A stretch of 64,000 nt of DNA from Phreatobacter cathodiphilus (GTDB taxonomy: Bacteria > Pseudomonadota > Alphaproteobacteria > Rhizobiales > Phreatobacteraceae). Both the position numbers and the translations under genes were made by a program. Positions 20,105 through 28,173 of this stretch are shown piece by piece. The number at the start of each line of letters is the position of its first letter. Within the stretch, counting starts at the first letter, position 1. Below the pieces are notes generated by a model that did not search any database, had not been told where the DNA came from, and worked only from the letters and a program-made list of their open reading frames with translations. The stretch lies in contig NZ_CP027668.1 of the NCBI RefSeq assembly GCF_003008515.1, forward strand, positions 1,852,001 through 1,916,000, read 5' to 3'.

Positions 20105-20824
20105 TCAGGAGTTTCGGCCATGACGGTCCAGCAGGGTGTCCTTGGCCTGGTTGACGCGCGAGGCGAGCCACGTGGAGCCGCCCTGGTCGGGGTGCAGCTT
20201 CTTCATCAGCGCGCGATGCGCGCCGCGGATGGCCTTCTCGTCCGCCCCGGGCTGAAGGCCAAGGATCTGGTAGGCCTCCTCCTCCGTCATCGCGCTCGAG
20301 CTCGGCGCGCCGCCCTGCCCCGCACCCGCATTGCCATGAGCGTGTTCACGCCAGCCGGGCTCCCGGCGGTCAAGATAAGCCTCGAGTAGCTGGGCGCTCT
20401 CCCCGTCGATCTCGGCGAAGGCCTGGATCAGGCGGGGCACGGGGATCTGCTCCAGCGTCTGGCCGGCGAGCGAGCCGGCGATGAAGCGGCCGCTCATCTC
20501 GCCCGTGTCGATGTCCAGCACCATCTCGACGAAGCGCGAGCGCACCGTCGAGTTCTGCCGCGGGGTCTTCGTTCCCGCCTGCCCCCAGCCCGACAGCGCC
20601 GCCTGCCCCGGCACGATGCCGAGCAGGGTGGCTCCCGCCAGGAAGGCCGGCAGCGCCATCTCCCAGCGCCCGCGCGCCAGCAGGAAGAGGCCGAAGGCGA
20701 TGACGGCGACGCCGCCCACCTTCTTCACCGTGTTGGACAGCCATTTCGGATTGGCGCCGAGAATCTGGTTCAGCGCGCCGGAAAAGACGATGAGCGCGAT
20801 CAGGCCCGCGATGAAATAGGTCAT
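20105..20824 (-). CDS. Membrane-anchored DnaJ-domain protein
   Basis: 239 residues. The first 75 residues hold two or three hydrophobic segments. A central helical domain (about 90-150; RFVEMVLDIDTGEMSG...LAGQTLEQI) is shared by alphaproteobacterial DnaJ-membrane proteins. The C-terminal J domain (about 180-235) reads AYQILGLQPGADEKAIRGAHR with the essential HPD in KLHPDQGGS. It would recruit and stimulate DnaK at the inner membrane, much as Pam18 does in mitochondria. It lies 9 bases downstream of the VWA gene on the same strand. Confidence 0.88.
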   Translation of the reverse strand: MTYFIAGLIALIVFSGALNQILGANPKWLSNTVKKVGGVAVIAFGLFLLARGRWEMALPAFLAGATLLGIVPGQAALSGWGQAGTKTPRQNSTVRSRFVEMVLDIDTGEMSGRFIAGSLAGQTLEQIPVPRLIQAFAEIDGESAQLLEAYLDRREPGWREHAHGNAGAGQGGAPSSSAMTEEEAYQILGLQPGADEKAIRGAHRALMKKLHPDQGGSTWLASRVNQAKDTLLDRHGRNS

Positions 20825-20833
20825 GGGTCCGCT

Positions 20834-21586
20834 CTAGCGCATCTGGCCGAGGAGGAGCTGCGCCCCGCGCGAGCCCTTGGCCGCATCGGCCAGGGCCAGC
20901 CGGCCGCCGGAGGCGAAGGCCGCCACGGCCCGCAGGAGTTCGGCGAGCTGCGCCGCCGCCCCCGGATCGAACCTCGCGAAGGCGCCGCGGGTGATGCGGG
21001 CGATCTCGCGATAGGCGTGCTCGGCGACGGGATCGCCGCCCTCGAGGAACAGGAAGACAGGCACGTTCGCCATGGCGAGACGGCCCGCCTTGCCGCAGAG
21101 GTCGTCGAGGCTCTCCTCCATCGCATCGCCCACATAGACGACGGCATGGATCCGGCGCTCGGCCGCCTCCTCGGCAGCGTGGGCGAGGACGCGGCCGATC
21201 TGCGTCTGGCCGCCGATGCAGGAGACCTTCCCCATCAGCGCCTTCAGCTTCGCCGCGTCCGCCACCCAGCCCGACGAGCGGCATTCGCCCATGCCACGGA
21301 AGAAGACGAGCTGGATGTCGAGCGTGCCGACCCGCGCGGCCTCGGTGAACATCTGCCCCTGAATCTCCTGCGCCATGCCCCAGGTCGGCTCGCGGCTGGC
21401 CGTGGCGTCGAGGGCGAAGACGAGGCGGCCGCGCTCACCCGGCACTTTCGGCGGGCCGACGGCTGCGGCGGTCTTGAGGAAGGCGGCGATGTCCGCCGCG
21501 CCCGAGACGGATACGCCGCCCGCCCCGGTCCGGCCGGGCGTGGGAGTGCCGGTCTGGCCGGGCGCGAGGGGATTCTTCTGCGTCAT
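20834..21586 (-). CDS. VWA-domain protein paired with DnaJ-domain gene
   Basis: 250 residues, no signal peptide, so probably cytoplasmic. A Gly/Pro-rich leader (1-30) precedes a VWA-like fold: RLVFALDATASREPTW, a MIDAS variant (DATAS), then QLVFFRGMGECRSSGW and HAVVYVGDAMEES. The domain resembles those in VWA proteins of unknown function that sit next to the DnaJ-domain gene in rhizobia. Function unknown; the pairing suggests a shared quality-control or stress role. Confidence 0.75.
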   Translation of the reverse strand: MTQKNPLAPGQTGTPTPGRTGAGGVSVSGAADIAAFLKTAAAVGPPKVPGERGRLVFALDATASREPTWGMAQEIQGQMFTEAARVGTLDIQLVFFRGMGECRSSGWVADAAKLKALMGKVSCIGGQTQIGRVLAHAAEEAAERRIHAVVYVGDAMEESLDDLCGKAGRLAMANVPVFLFLEGGDPVAEHAYREIARITRGAFARFDPGAAAQLAELLRAVAAFASGGRLALADAAKGSRGAQLLLGQMR

Positions 21587-21729
21587 GGGCTGAATTTGGC
21601 GAAGGCGGCGTCGAATGCAAGCCGCGATCCGCCGCGGCCCGTGGCCGGTCTAGACCACCACGGGCGTTTGCCGGCCGCGAGGGCCGCGTTAACCTCCGCC
21701 TCCCGCGCCCTCTCACCCCGGTGACCGCG

Positions 21730-22833
21730 ATGACCCAGCCCTCCCGACGCCTCATGCTTTCCGGCGGCCTCGCCCTCGTCTCGGGCGCCGCCTTCGCCCA
21801 GAACCCGCATGCCGGCCACGGGCCGCACCACCCCCACCGCGACGGCCAGTTCGAGCGGCTGAACGCGCCGGGCCGCATGGACATTCCCGAGGTCCACCAT
21901 TCCCAGGCCTATACGGTGAGCCCGGCGCCGATGGCCGCCAACCCCGGCCGCTGGCAAGCCCGCGCGCCGCTCCCCATCCCGCGCACCGAAATGGCCTGGG
22001 CCGTCGGCCGCGAGGGCCGCATGCACCTCGTCGGCGGCTATGCCGAGCAGCGCGTCGACCGGCCCTACCATCACGTCTACGATCCGGCCGCCAATGCCTG
22101 GATCACCGCGGCGGAAGTGCCGCGCGGCGCCAACCACGTTGGCGTCGCCGTCTCCGGCACGAAGCTCTACGCCATCGGCGGCTTCATCGAGCAGAACCGC
22201 ACGCCCCACGCCGAATGTTTCGTCTGGGGCGCCGACGGCGACAGGTGGACCGCCATCCGCCCCCTGCCCGAGGCCTGCGGCGCCATCGCCTGCATCGCTG
22301 TCGGCGAGCGCATCCACGCCATCGGCGGCGCCGTCGGCAACAGCTTCGAGACGCGCAAGTCCATCGACTGGCACCTCGTCTACGACCCGAAGGACGACCG
22401 CTGGACGCGCCTCGCGCCCATGCCCCTCGGCCGCGACCACGTCGGCGTGGTGAACGTCAATGGCGCGATCCACATCATCGGCGGGCGGGTCGACAGCTTC
22501 CACACCAACTCGGTGCTGCACCACGTCTACGACGCGGCCGCGGACAAATGGGCGGCGCGCAACCACATGCCGACGGCCCGATCCGGCCACGGCGCCGTGC
22601 TCTACCGCGGCAAGATCTTCTGCATGGGCGGCGAAGGCTGGAACCGCGTCTACGGGCAGAACGAGGCCTACGACCCGGTCGCCGACCGCTGGGAGGCCTA
22701 TGCGCCCATGCTCACCCCGCGCCACGGCATGGGCGCGGTGGCCATCGGCGACGCCATCTACGTCGCCGGCGGCGGGCCGCAGATGGGCGGCGGCGTGAAG
22801 AGTGCCATCCACGAGGCCTTCACGCTGGGCTGA
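21730..22833 (+). CDS. Tat-exported kelch-repeat protein
   Basis: 367 residues from the ATG at 21730; a GTG nine bases upstream is an alternative, and neither has a clear ribosome site. A twin-arginine signal (SRRLMLSGGLALVSGAAFA) leads to a His-rich stretch (HAGHGPHHPHRDG) and then about six kelch blades, each with a GG pair and spaced Tyr/Trp (for example MHLVGGYAEQ...VYDPAANAW; IHIIGGRVDS...VYDAAADKW). This is a beta-propeller secreted folded to the periplasm. Galactose oxidase-like active-site residues are not evident; ligand unknown. Confidence 0.82.
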   Translation: MTQPSRRLMLSGGLALVSGAAFAQNPHAGHGPHHPHRDGQFERLNAPGRMDIPEVHHSQAYTVSPAPMAANPGRWQARAPLPIPRTEMAWAVGREGRMHLVGGYAEQRVDRPYHHVYDPAANAWITAAEVPRGANHVGVAVSGTKLYAIGGFIEQNRTPHAECFVWGADGDRWTAIRPLPEACGAIACIAVGERIHAIGGAVGNSFETRKSIDWHLVYDPKDDRWTRLAPMPLGRDHVGVVNVNGAIHIIGGRVDSFHTNSVLHHVYDAAADKWAARNHMPTARSGHGAVLYRGKIFCMGGEGWNRVYGQNEAYDPVADRWEAYAPMLTPRHGMGAVAIGDAIYVAGGGPQMGGGVKSAIHEAFTLG

Positions 22834-22865
22834 GGCGGGCAACCTCCCTCCGGAGGAGAACGAGT

Positions 22866-22889
22866 CCCGCGCCAATGACTTGGCGCGGG
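22866..22889 (+). terminator. Hairpin after the kelch gene
   Basis: A perfect 10-bp stem (22866-22875 with 22880-22889, loop TGAC) begins 33 bases past the kelch stop. There is no T run, so termination would be weak or Rho-assisted; it lies between convergent genes. Confidence 0.45.
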
Positions 22890-22989
22890 CTCCGGACTCG
22901 AATTCTCGGCAAGACCCGCCCTTGAATCACCGTCTCAACGCCCGGAATCGATCTGTCAGCATCCCGCCGCAACCGATTCATGCGACTCG

Positions 22990-23310
22990 TCATTCCGGCG
23001 AGACGAGCTTCAGCCCGACGATGCCGGCGACGATCAGCCCGATGCAGGCGAGGCGCAGCACCTGGGTGCTCTCGCCGAACAGAGCGATGCCGAGGATGAC
23101 CGTCCCCACCGTCCCGATGCCGGTCCAGATGGCATAGGCGGTGCCGAGCGGCAGCGTCTTCAGCGCGAGGCCGAGGAGGAAGAGGCTCACCGCCATGCTG
23201 GCGACTGTGAGGGCCGTGGGAACGGGCCGGGTGAACCCCTCGGTGAACTTGAGCCCCACCGCCCAGCCCACTTCGAACAGGCCGGCAAGCGCGAGATAGA
23301 TCCAGGCCAT
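22990..23310 (-). CDS. gdx: Guanidinium exporter (SMR family, Gdx/SugE)
   Basis: 106 residues from the ATG at 23310, four transmembrane helices: [20 protein letters not shown], with the essential membrane Glu in LFEVGWA, is the Gdx/SugE signature; [16 protein letters not shown] is the GTAYA...GIG motif of helix 3. It works as an antiparallel dimer swapping guanidinium for protons. The assignment to Gdx rather than a drug exporter is backed by a guanidine-II riboswitch directly upstream. The longer open frame to 23466 covers the riboswitch and is rejected. Confidence 0.95.
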   Translation of the reverse strand: MAWIYLALAGLFEVGWAVGLKFTEGFTRPVPTALTVASMAVSLFLLGLALKTLPLGTAYAIWTGIGTVGTVILGIALFGESTQVLRLACIGLIVAGIVGLKLVSPE

Positions 23311-23327
23311 GACGACCCTCCCCTGAT

Positions 23328-23376
23328 GCGGGGTCGTCCCCGGCGCAACCATCCCGACGGCGGGGTCGTCCCCGCC
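23328..23376 (-). promoter_or_regulatory. Guanidine-II (mini-ykkC) riboswitch controlling gdx
   Basis: On the minus strand two hairpins have identical ACGA loops: a 7-bp stem GGCGGGG/CCCCGCC (23376-23370 with 23365-23359) and a 5-bp stem built on GGGG/CCCC (23342-23338 with 23333-23329), 16-17 bases apart. The second ends a few bases before the purine-rich ribosome site AGGGGAGGG of gdx. Paired ACGR-loop stems ahead of an SMR gene define this riboswitch; guanidine binding is expected to free the ribosome site. Confidence 0.93.
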
Positions 23377-23431
23377 CTGCCGAGATAGGCACTGTCGGCC
23401 GCGGGGCAAGGCCGGCCCCGCGCCCGCGCCC

Positions 23432-23875
23432 TCACAGCTCGTAGAGATAGAAGGCGACGGGCTCATCCTCGACGGGCCCCAGCCGGGTGTAAAGCGCCCG
23501 CGCCGGCCGGTTGTCGAATTCGGTGGCGACCCAGGCCTCCTCGCAGCCCCGCGCCCGCCCGAGCGCGAAAACCGCGTCCATCAGCCGCCGGCCGATGCCG
23601 CGACGCTGCAGCGCCGGCGTCACGCCGAGATTGTCGATGTAGAGCTCGTCCGGCATGTCGGGGTGGCGGTGGATGACGGCGGCCACCTGCCCCACCACCT
23701 CGCCGTCCCGCAGCGCCAGAACCATGATGTGGTCCTTCGAGCCGAGATAGGCTGCGAGCCGCTCCGGCATGACCGCGCCGTCGAAGACCTCCGGCGCCAC
23801 CCGCGCGAACAGCGCGCGGTCGGCAGGTCCGACCGCCCGGATCTCGACAGCCTCCGCGTCCCGGTCCTCAGCCAC
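23432..23875 (-). CDS. GNAT-family N-acetyltransferase
   Basis: 147 residues. The acetyl-CoA signature is clear: [24 protein letters not shown] (the Q/RxxGxG/A loop, QRRGIG), followed by a helix and the [15 protein letters not shown] segment typical of small-molecule acetyltransferases, ending with FYLYEL. The N-terminal [11 protein letters not shown]...VFDGAV pattern is like aminoglycoside 3-type or similar small GNATs, but the substrate cannot be set. Its start overlaps the proS stop by 8 bases, so it should be co-transcribed. Confidence 0.85.
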   Translation of the reverse strand: MAEDRDAEAVEIRAVGPADRALFARVAPEVFDGAVMPERLAAYLGSKDHIMVLALRDGEVVGQVAAVIHRHPDMPDELYIDNLGVTPALQRRGIGRRLMDAVFALGRARGCEEAWVATEFDNRPARALYTRLGPVEDEPVAFYLYEL

Positions 23876-25193
23876 CGGTGACGCGCGCGACGACGTCGGC
23901 CGCCGTCAGCATCTCGCGTTCGCCGGTGGCGCGCAGCTTCATCTCCACCTTGCCTTCGGCGAGGCCGCGCGGGCCGATCATCACCTGGTAGGGGATGCCG
24001 ATGAGGTCGGCGGTGGCGAACTTGGCGCCCGGACGGTCGTCGCGGTCGTCGTAGAGCACGTCCACGCCCTTGGCGGAGAGCGTGCGGTAGAGCTCCTCGC
24101 AGGCCGCGTCGCAGGCGCTATCGCCCTGCTTGAGGTTCATCACCGAGACGGTGAAGGGCGCCACCGCCGCCGGCCACTTGATGCCGGCCTCGTCGTGGCA
24201 GGCCTCGATGATGGCGGCGACGACGCGCGTCGGGCCGATGCCGTAGGAGCCCATATGCACCGGCACCGGTTTGCCGTCCGGCCCCTGCACCGTGGCGGCC
24301 ATGGGATCGGAATATTTGGTGCCGAAATAGAAGATGTGGCCGACCTCGATGCCGCGCGCCGAGACCCTGGAGGCCTCGGGGATCGCCTCGTAGGCGGCGG
24401 CGTCGTGCATCTCGTCGGTGGCGGCGTAGAGCGAGGTCCACTTGGCGACCGTGTTCTTGATCCCGGCGACGTCGTCGAAGTCGGTGTCGGCCGGCGGCAC
24501 GGCGAAATCGAGATAGTCCTTGTGGCAATAGACCTGGCTCTCACCCGTGTCGGCCAGGATGATGAACTCGTGGGAGAGGTCGCCGCCGATCGGCCCGGTA
24601 TCGGCGCGCATCGGGATCGACTTCAGGCCGAAGCGCTCGAAGGTCCGCAGATAGGCGACGAACATCTTGTTGTAGGCGTGGACCGCGGCCTCCTTGTCGA
24701 GGTCGAAGGAATAGGCGTCCTTCATCAGGAACTCTCGGCTGCGCATGGTGCCGAAGCGCGGCCGCACCTCGTCGCGGAACTTCCACTGCAGGTGGTAGAG
24801 GTTCAGCGGCAGGTCCTTGTAGCTCTTCACATAGGCCCGGAAGATCTCCGTGATCATCTCCTCATTGGTCGGGCCGAACAGCATCTCGCGGTCGTGCCGG
24901 TCGCGGATGCGCAGCATCTCCTTGCCATAGGCGTCGTAGCGCCCGCTCTCGCGCCACAGATCGGCCGACTGGATGGTCGGCATCAGCAGCTCGATGGCGC
25001 CGGAGCGGTTCTGTTCCTCGCGCACGATGGCCTGCACCTTGTTCAGCACCCTCAGGCCCAGGGGCAGCCAGGCATAGATGCCGGCGCTCTCCTGGCGCAC
25101 CATGCCGGCGCGCAGCATCAGGCGGTGTGAGACGATCTCGGCTTCCTTCGGCGTCTCGCGCAGGATCGGCAGGAAGTAGCGGGACAGACGCAT
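23868..25193 (-). CDS. proS: Prolyl-tRNA synthetase
   Basis: 441 residues from the ATG at 25193, GAGG upstream; the short alphaproteobacterial form without the editing insertion. Class II motifs: [18 protein letters not shown] near residues 36-53, [15 protein letters not shown] (motif 2 region), [26 protein letters not shown], and [14 protein letters not shown]. It charges tRNA-Pro. The frame is open upstream to 25385, but that part is low-complexity and precedes a terminator-bearing region. Confidence 0.97.
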   Translation of the reverse strand: MRLSRYFLPILRETPKEAEIVSHRLMLRAGMVRQESAGIYAWLPLGLRVLNKVQAIVREEQNRSGAIELLMPTIQSADLWRESGRYDAYGKEMLRIRDRHDREMLFGPTNEEMITEIFRAYVKSYKDLPLNLYHLQWKFRDEVRPRFGTMRSREFLMKDAYSFDLDKEAAVHAYNKMFVAYLRTFERFGLKSIPMRADTGPIGGDLSHEFIILADTGESQVYCHKDYLDFAVPPADTDFDDVAGIKNTVAKWTSLYAATDEMHDAAAYEAIPEASRVSARGIEVGHIFYFGTKYSDPMAATVQGPDGKPVPVHMGSYGIGPTRVVAAIIEACHDEAGIKWPAAVAPFTVSVMNLKQGDSACDAACEELYRTLSAKGVDVLYDDRDDRPGAKFATADLIGIPYQVMIGPRGLAEGKVEMKLRATGEREMLTAADVVARVTGG

Positions 25194-25361
25194 CGAAGAC
25201 CTCGGAGGGCATGGCGGTGGCAGCCGCGCGCCAGGGCGCGGGAGGCGGGAATTGACCCTCTTTTGCCGCCGGAAGCAAGACGAAAGGCCGATATGGCCTC
25301 CCTTCGGCCCAGCGCGCCGCCGCTCCGCGACGGCCTGCCGGCGGCGGCGCTGCGCCCGGCC

Positions 25362-25395
25362 GGAAAAAAGGAAAGGCGGGATCATGGATCCCGCC
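25362..25395 (-). terminator. Strong intrinsic terminator upstream of proS
   Basis: A perfect 9-bp stem (25375-25383 with 25387-25395, loop of 3) is followed on the minus strand by TTTCCTTTTTT. It ends whatever is transcribed from above, either the nuo-to-DUF1467 transcript or the small unit at 25400-25600, and isolates it from proS. Confidence 0.9.
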
Positions 25396-25399
25396 TCCT

Positions 25400-25522
25400 C
25401 TAGGACATGCTAGTGAAGCTCGACGTCGCGGAGTATCGCGCCTGCCGTCTTCTTTTTGTTTCCCGCGCGAAGGTTCTTCCGAACCTGCACCCGGGGGGTC
25501 TTCCTCCCAAGACCTGAGCCAT
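25400..25522 (-). CDS. Possible 40-residue basic small protein (or structured RNA)
   Basis: Reading from the ATG at 25522, with AAGG six bases upstream, gives 40 residues, beginning [15 protein letters not shown] and containing eight Arg and two Lys in the middle ([10 protein letters not shown]), then a Ser/Thr-rich end. The TAG stop lies only 5 bases before the strong terminator stem. A promoter-like pair, TTGGTG and TCTAGC with an 18-base spacer, sits about 50 bases upstream of the start. The same stretch holds two perfect hairpins with GGAA and GGGAGG loops, so it may instead be a non-coding RNA of roughly 200 bases. I do not recognise the protein. Confidence 0.4.
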   Translation of the reverse strand: MAQVLGGRPPGCRFGRTFARETKRRRQARYSATSSFTSMS

Positions 25523-25704
25523 GAGACCTTACCGCGGTCGTTCGCAGGGGCCTCTTTCTTGCAGCAAGGGAAGGCTAGACCACGAAAAATGGTTTGTCAC
25601 CAACATGGGCAGCCGGTGGCGAAAAAAAGTGCAGGCCAACCCCTCCGGAAGAATACTTATCCACTCTTGCGCTGCGTTGCAGCATACAGGGCTTGGTTCG
25701 GCCC
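25523..25704 (-). promoter_or_regulatory. Upstream region and candidate promoter of the 25.5-kb mini-gene/RNA
   Basis: 182 bases between the DUF1467 stop and the candidate small gene. Minus-strand TTGGTG (25603-25598) and TCTAGC (25579-25574) are 18 bases apart and would start a transcript near 25567. No other gene is seen here. Confidence 0.35.
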
Positions 25705-25977
25705 TCAGCCCACCACCGCCCGCGGCATGAACGGAATGTCGTCCAGGGTGATGAAGCCGTAGGCGTAATTCAGGTAGTAGAGCCCGAAGACGATCCCCGC
25801 CACGATGGTGGTGGCGATCACCTTGTCGCGCATCACCGTCCGCATCGGCGCGCCGGGATCGCTGCCCGGCACCACCCGCCCGCTCTCCACCTGCGACCTC
25901 ACGCCGAAGGGCAGGACGACGAAGAGGACGAGCCACCAGATGATGAAATAGATGGCGAGCGCGGCCGGGATACTCAT
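25705..25977 (-). CDS. DUF1467 family membrane protein
   Basis: 90 residues with two transmembrane helices (about 4-25 and 52-72). The DUF1467 pattern is clear: IYFIIWWLVLFVVLPFGVRSQ in the first helix and a PGSDPGAPMRTVMRDKVI loop before the second. Function unknown. Its start overlaps the mce stop by four bases, and in alphaproteobacteria it regularly lies between mce and proS, as here. Confidence 0.92.
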   Translation of the reverse strand: MSIPAALAIYFIIWWLVLFVVLPFGVRSQVESGRVVPGSDPGAPMRTVMRDKVIATTIVAGIVFGLYYLNYAYGFITLDDIPFMPRAVVG

Positions 25978-26378
25978 GCCTGTTCGAGCTCCACCAGAGT
26001 GCCGTTGAAGTCCTTCGGGTGCAGGAACAGCACGGGCTTGTCATGGGCGCCGATCTTCGGCTCCCCGTCCCCCAGAATACGCGCGCCCTGCGCCTTCAGA
26101 TGATCGCGCGCCGCGATGATGTCGTCCACCTCGTAGCAGACGTGATGGATGCCGCCGTCCGGGTTCTTGTCGAGGAACTTCGCGATCGGGCTGTCGGCCC
26201 CCAGCGGCGCGAGGAACTCGATCTTGGTGTTCGGCAGTTCGACGAAGACGACGGTGACGCCGTGGGCCGGCTGGGCCACCGGCGCCGTGACTGTCGCCCC
26301 CAGCGTGTCGCGGTAGAGCGCGCTGGCCTTCTCGAGGTCACGGACGGCGATGGCGACGTGATTGAGGCGTCCGATCAT
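25974..26378 (-). CDS. mce: Methylmalonyl-CoA epimerase
   Basis: 134 residues from the ATG at 26378 (AAGGAG upstream). A vicinal-oxygen-chelate protein of the glyoxalase fold: LNHVAIAVRDLEKASALYRD with the metal His, VFVELPNTKIEFLAPLG, GIHHVCYEVDDI with a second His, and a final FNGTLVELEQ with the metal Glu. It interconverts (R)- and (S)-methylmalonyl-CoA in propionate and odd-chain breakdown. It follows ribonuclease J and overlaps the DUF1467 gene. Confidence 0.95.
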   Translation of the reverse strand: MIGRLNHVAIAVRDLEKASALYRDTLGATVTAPVAQPAHGVTVVFVELPNTKIEFLAPLGADSPIAKFLDKNPDGGIHHVCYEVDDIIAARDHLKAQGARILGDGEPKIGAHDKPVLFLHPKDFNGTLVELEQA

Positions 26379-26393
26379 GGAGGGCTCCTTCGT

Positions 26394-26480
26394 GGCGAGT
26401 AGCGAGTGGCGAGTGGCGAGACTCCGGCGCGGCGGCAGGCAGCGTCGACCCCATTCGCCATTCGCCACTCCCCATTCGCC
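26394..26480. repeat. Inverted pair of heptamer-repeat arrays (GGCGAGT / ATTCGCC)
   Basis: The left arm (26394-26420) is four imperfect tandem copies of a GGCGAGT-type heptamer. The right arm (26451-26480) is the near-complement made of ATTCGCC-type copies. The arms could pair over about 27 bases with several G-T mismatches around a 30-base loop. It fills the 106-base gap between ribonuclease J and mce. Confidence 0.7.
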
Positions 26481-26484
26481 CCAG

Positions 26485-28170
26485 CTATACCGTCACCACC
26501 AGCACATGGCACATCGGCTTTTTGCCCCATCTGCCGTTGAGCGTGCCGCGGATGGCGCGGGTGACGCTCTCGGCCACCGCATCGGGGTCGCGGCGACGGG
26601 CCTTGGGCAGGCCCTCGACACAGTCGATGACCGTCTCCTCGACGAGCTCGGCGAGATCCTCGCCCATGGCGTCCTGCTCGGGCACCCCGGCCATGTCCAT
26701 CTGGATGTCGCCGACGATCTGGCCGCGGTCGTCGAGGGCGATGGCGACAGACACGATCCCGGCGAAGGATAGGCGCCGCCGCTCGGGAACGACACGCGCC
26801 GCCTCCTCGATCAGCAGCGAGCCGTCCTTGAACAGGCGCTGGGCCGGCACGGTGTCGACCACGTCGGGCTCGCCGGGAGCGAGGCGGATGACGTCGCCGT
26901 CATTGGCGAGGATGACGTCCTTGACGCCCATGCGCCGCGCCAGTGCCGCGTGCTCGGCCATGTGATAGGCCTCGCCGTGGACGGGAATGGCGATCTTCGG
27001 CCGCACCCAGGTGTACATCTGCTCCATCTCGCCGCGCCGCGGATGGCCGGAGACGTGCACCAGCCCGTCGCGGTCGGTGATGATCTTCACCCCCTGCTTG
27101 ACCAGACTGTTGATGATGTTGCCCACCGCCTTCTCGTTGCCGGGAATGGTGCGCGAGGAGAAGACGACCGTGTCGCCCGGGGTCAGCGTCACCTCCGGAT
27201 GGTCGTCGTTGGCGATGCGGGCGAGAGCGGCGCGCGGCTCGCCCTGGCTGCCGGTCAGCACCGCCACCACCTTGTCGCGCGGCAGGTAGCCGTAGGATTC
27301 GGCACCGACGAAGGGCGGGATGCCGTCCAGCATGCCCTGTTCGCGGGCGATGCCGATGACGCGCTCCATGGCGCGGCCTACCAGCACCACCTGCCGGTCG
27401 CAGCGCATCGCCGCCTCCGCCACCGAGCGGATCCGGCCGGCATTGGAGGCGAAGGTGGTCACCGCCACCCTGCCCTTCGCGGCGCGGATGATCTTTTCCA
27501 GCTCCTTCGCCACCTCGCGCTCGGAGGGCGAGATGCCCTCGCGGATGGCATTGGTGGAATCGCCGATCATGGCGAGCACGCCCTCGTCGCCGAGAGCGCG
27601 GAACCGCGCCTCGTCGGTGACGGCGCCGAGCACCGGCGTCGGGTCGATCTTCCAGTCGCTGGTGTGGACGACGAGGCCGAGCGGCGTGCGGATCGCCAGC
27701 GAGGTCGATTCAGGGATCGAATGGGCCACCGCGATCATCTCGAAGGAGAACGGCCCGACCTCGATCACCTGCCCCGGCTGGATCACGTGGATCGGCACCT
27801 TCGGTGCGCCGGGCTCGTTGAGGCGCTTGGCCTCCAGCATCGCCGCGGCGAAGGGGGTGAGATAGATCGGGCAACCGAGGCGCGGCCACAGGTCCGCCAC
27901 AGCGCCGATATGGTCCTCGTGCGCATGGGTGATGACCAGCGCCCTGAGCCGCTTCTTCTCCGCCGTGAGGAAGCGCGGATCGGGCATGATCAGGTCGATG
28001 CCCGGCAGGTCGGGGCCGGCGAAGGCGACGCCGCAGTCCACCGCCAGCCAGTCCTTCTTGGCCGGCGAGCCGTGGCCGTAGAGCGAGAAGTTCATGCCGA
28101 TCTCGCCGACGCCGCCCAGGGGGCAGAACACCAGTTCGTCGGCCGTTCCGGAATGGGGTCGTTTCGCCAT
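26485..28170 (-). CDS. rnj: Ribonuclease J
   Basis: 561 residues, metallo-beta-lactamase/beta-CASP nuclease. Metal motif THAHEDHIGAV at residues 81-91; GDSTNAIREG, with a further metal Asp; FSSRTIPGNEKAVG and HVSGHPRRGEM (beta-CASP His motifs); and IPVHGEAYHM near 400. A C-terminal RNase J domain follows. It has 5'-to-3' exonuclease and endonuclease activity on mRNA and rRNA precursors. It starts 3 bases after birA's stop; the coaX gene often found between the two is missing here. Confidence 0.97.
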   Translation of the reverse strand: MAKRPHSGTADELVFCPLGGVGEIGMNFSLYGHGSPAKKDWLAVDCGVAFAGPDLPGIDLIMPDPRFLTAEKKRLRALVITHAHEDHIGAVADLWPRLGCPIYLTPFAAAMLEAKRLNEPGAPKVPIHVIQPGQVIEVGPFSFEMIAVAHSIPESTSLAIRTPLGLVVHTSDWKIDPTPVLGAVTDEARFRALGDEGVLAMIGDSTNAIREGISPSEREVAKELEKIIRAAKGRVAVTTFASNAGRIRSVAEAAMRCDRQVVLVGRAMERVIGIAREQGMLDGIPPFVGAESYGYLPRDKVVAVLTGSQGEPRAALARIANDDHPEVTLTPGDTVVFSSRTIPGNEKAVGNIINSLVKQGVKIITDRDGLVHVSGHPRRGEMEQMYTWVRPKIAIPVHGEAYHMAEHAALARRMGVKDVILANDGDVIRLAPGEPDVVDTVPAQRLFKDGSLLIEEAARVVPERRRLSFAGIVSVAIALDDRGQIVGDIQMDMAGVPEQDAMGEDLAELVEETVIDCVEGLPKARRRDPDAVAESVTRAIRGTLNGRWGKKPMCHVLVVTV

Positions 28171-28173
28171 GGG

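Noticed and set aside
25407-25517. Plus-strand 36-codon frame overlapping the candidate mini-gene
   Set aside because: It has an AGGA ahead of its ATG, but no promoter or terminator in its direction; the minus strand has both.
25365-25570. 6S RNA, SRP RNA, tmRNA or RNase P RNA at the mini-gene locus
   Set aside because: I looked for the SRP GGAA-loop core with its asymmetric loop, the tmRNA tag, the RNase P core and the 6S long-rod pairing. None fit; only local hairpins are present.
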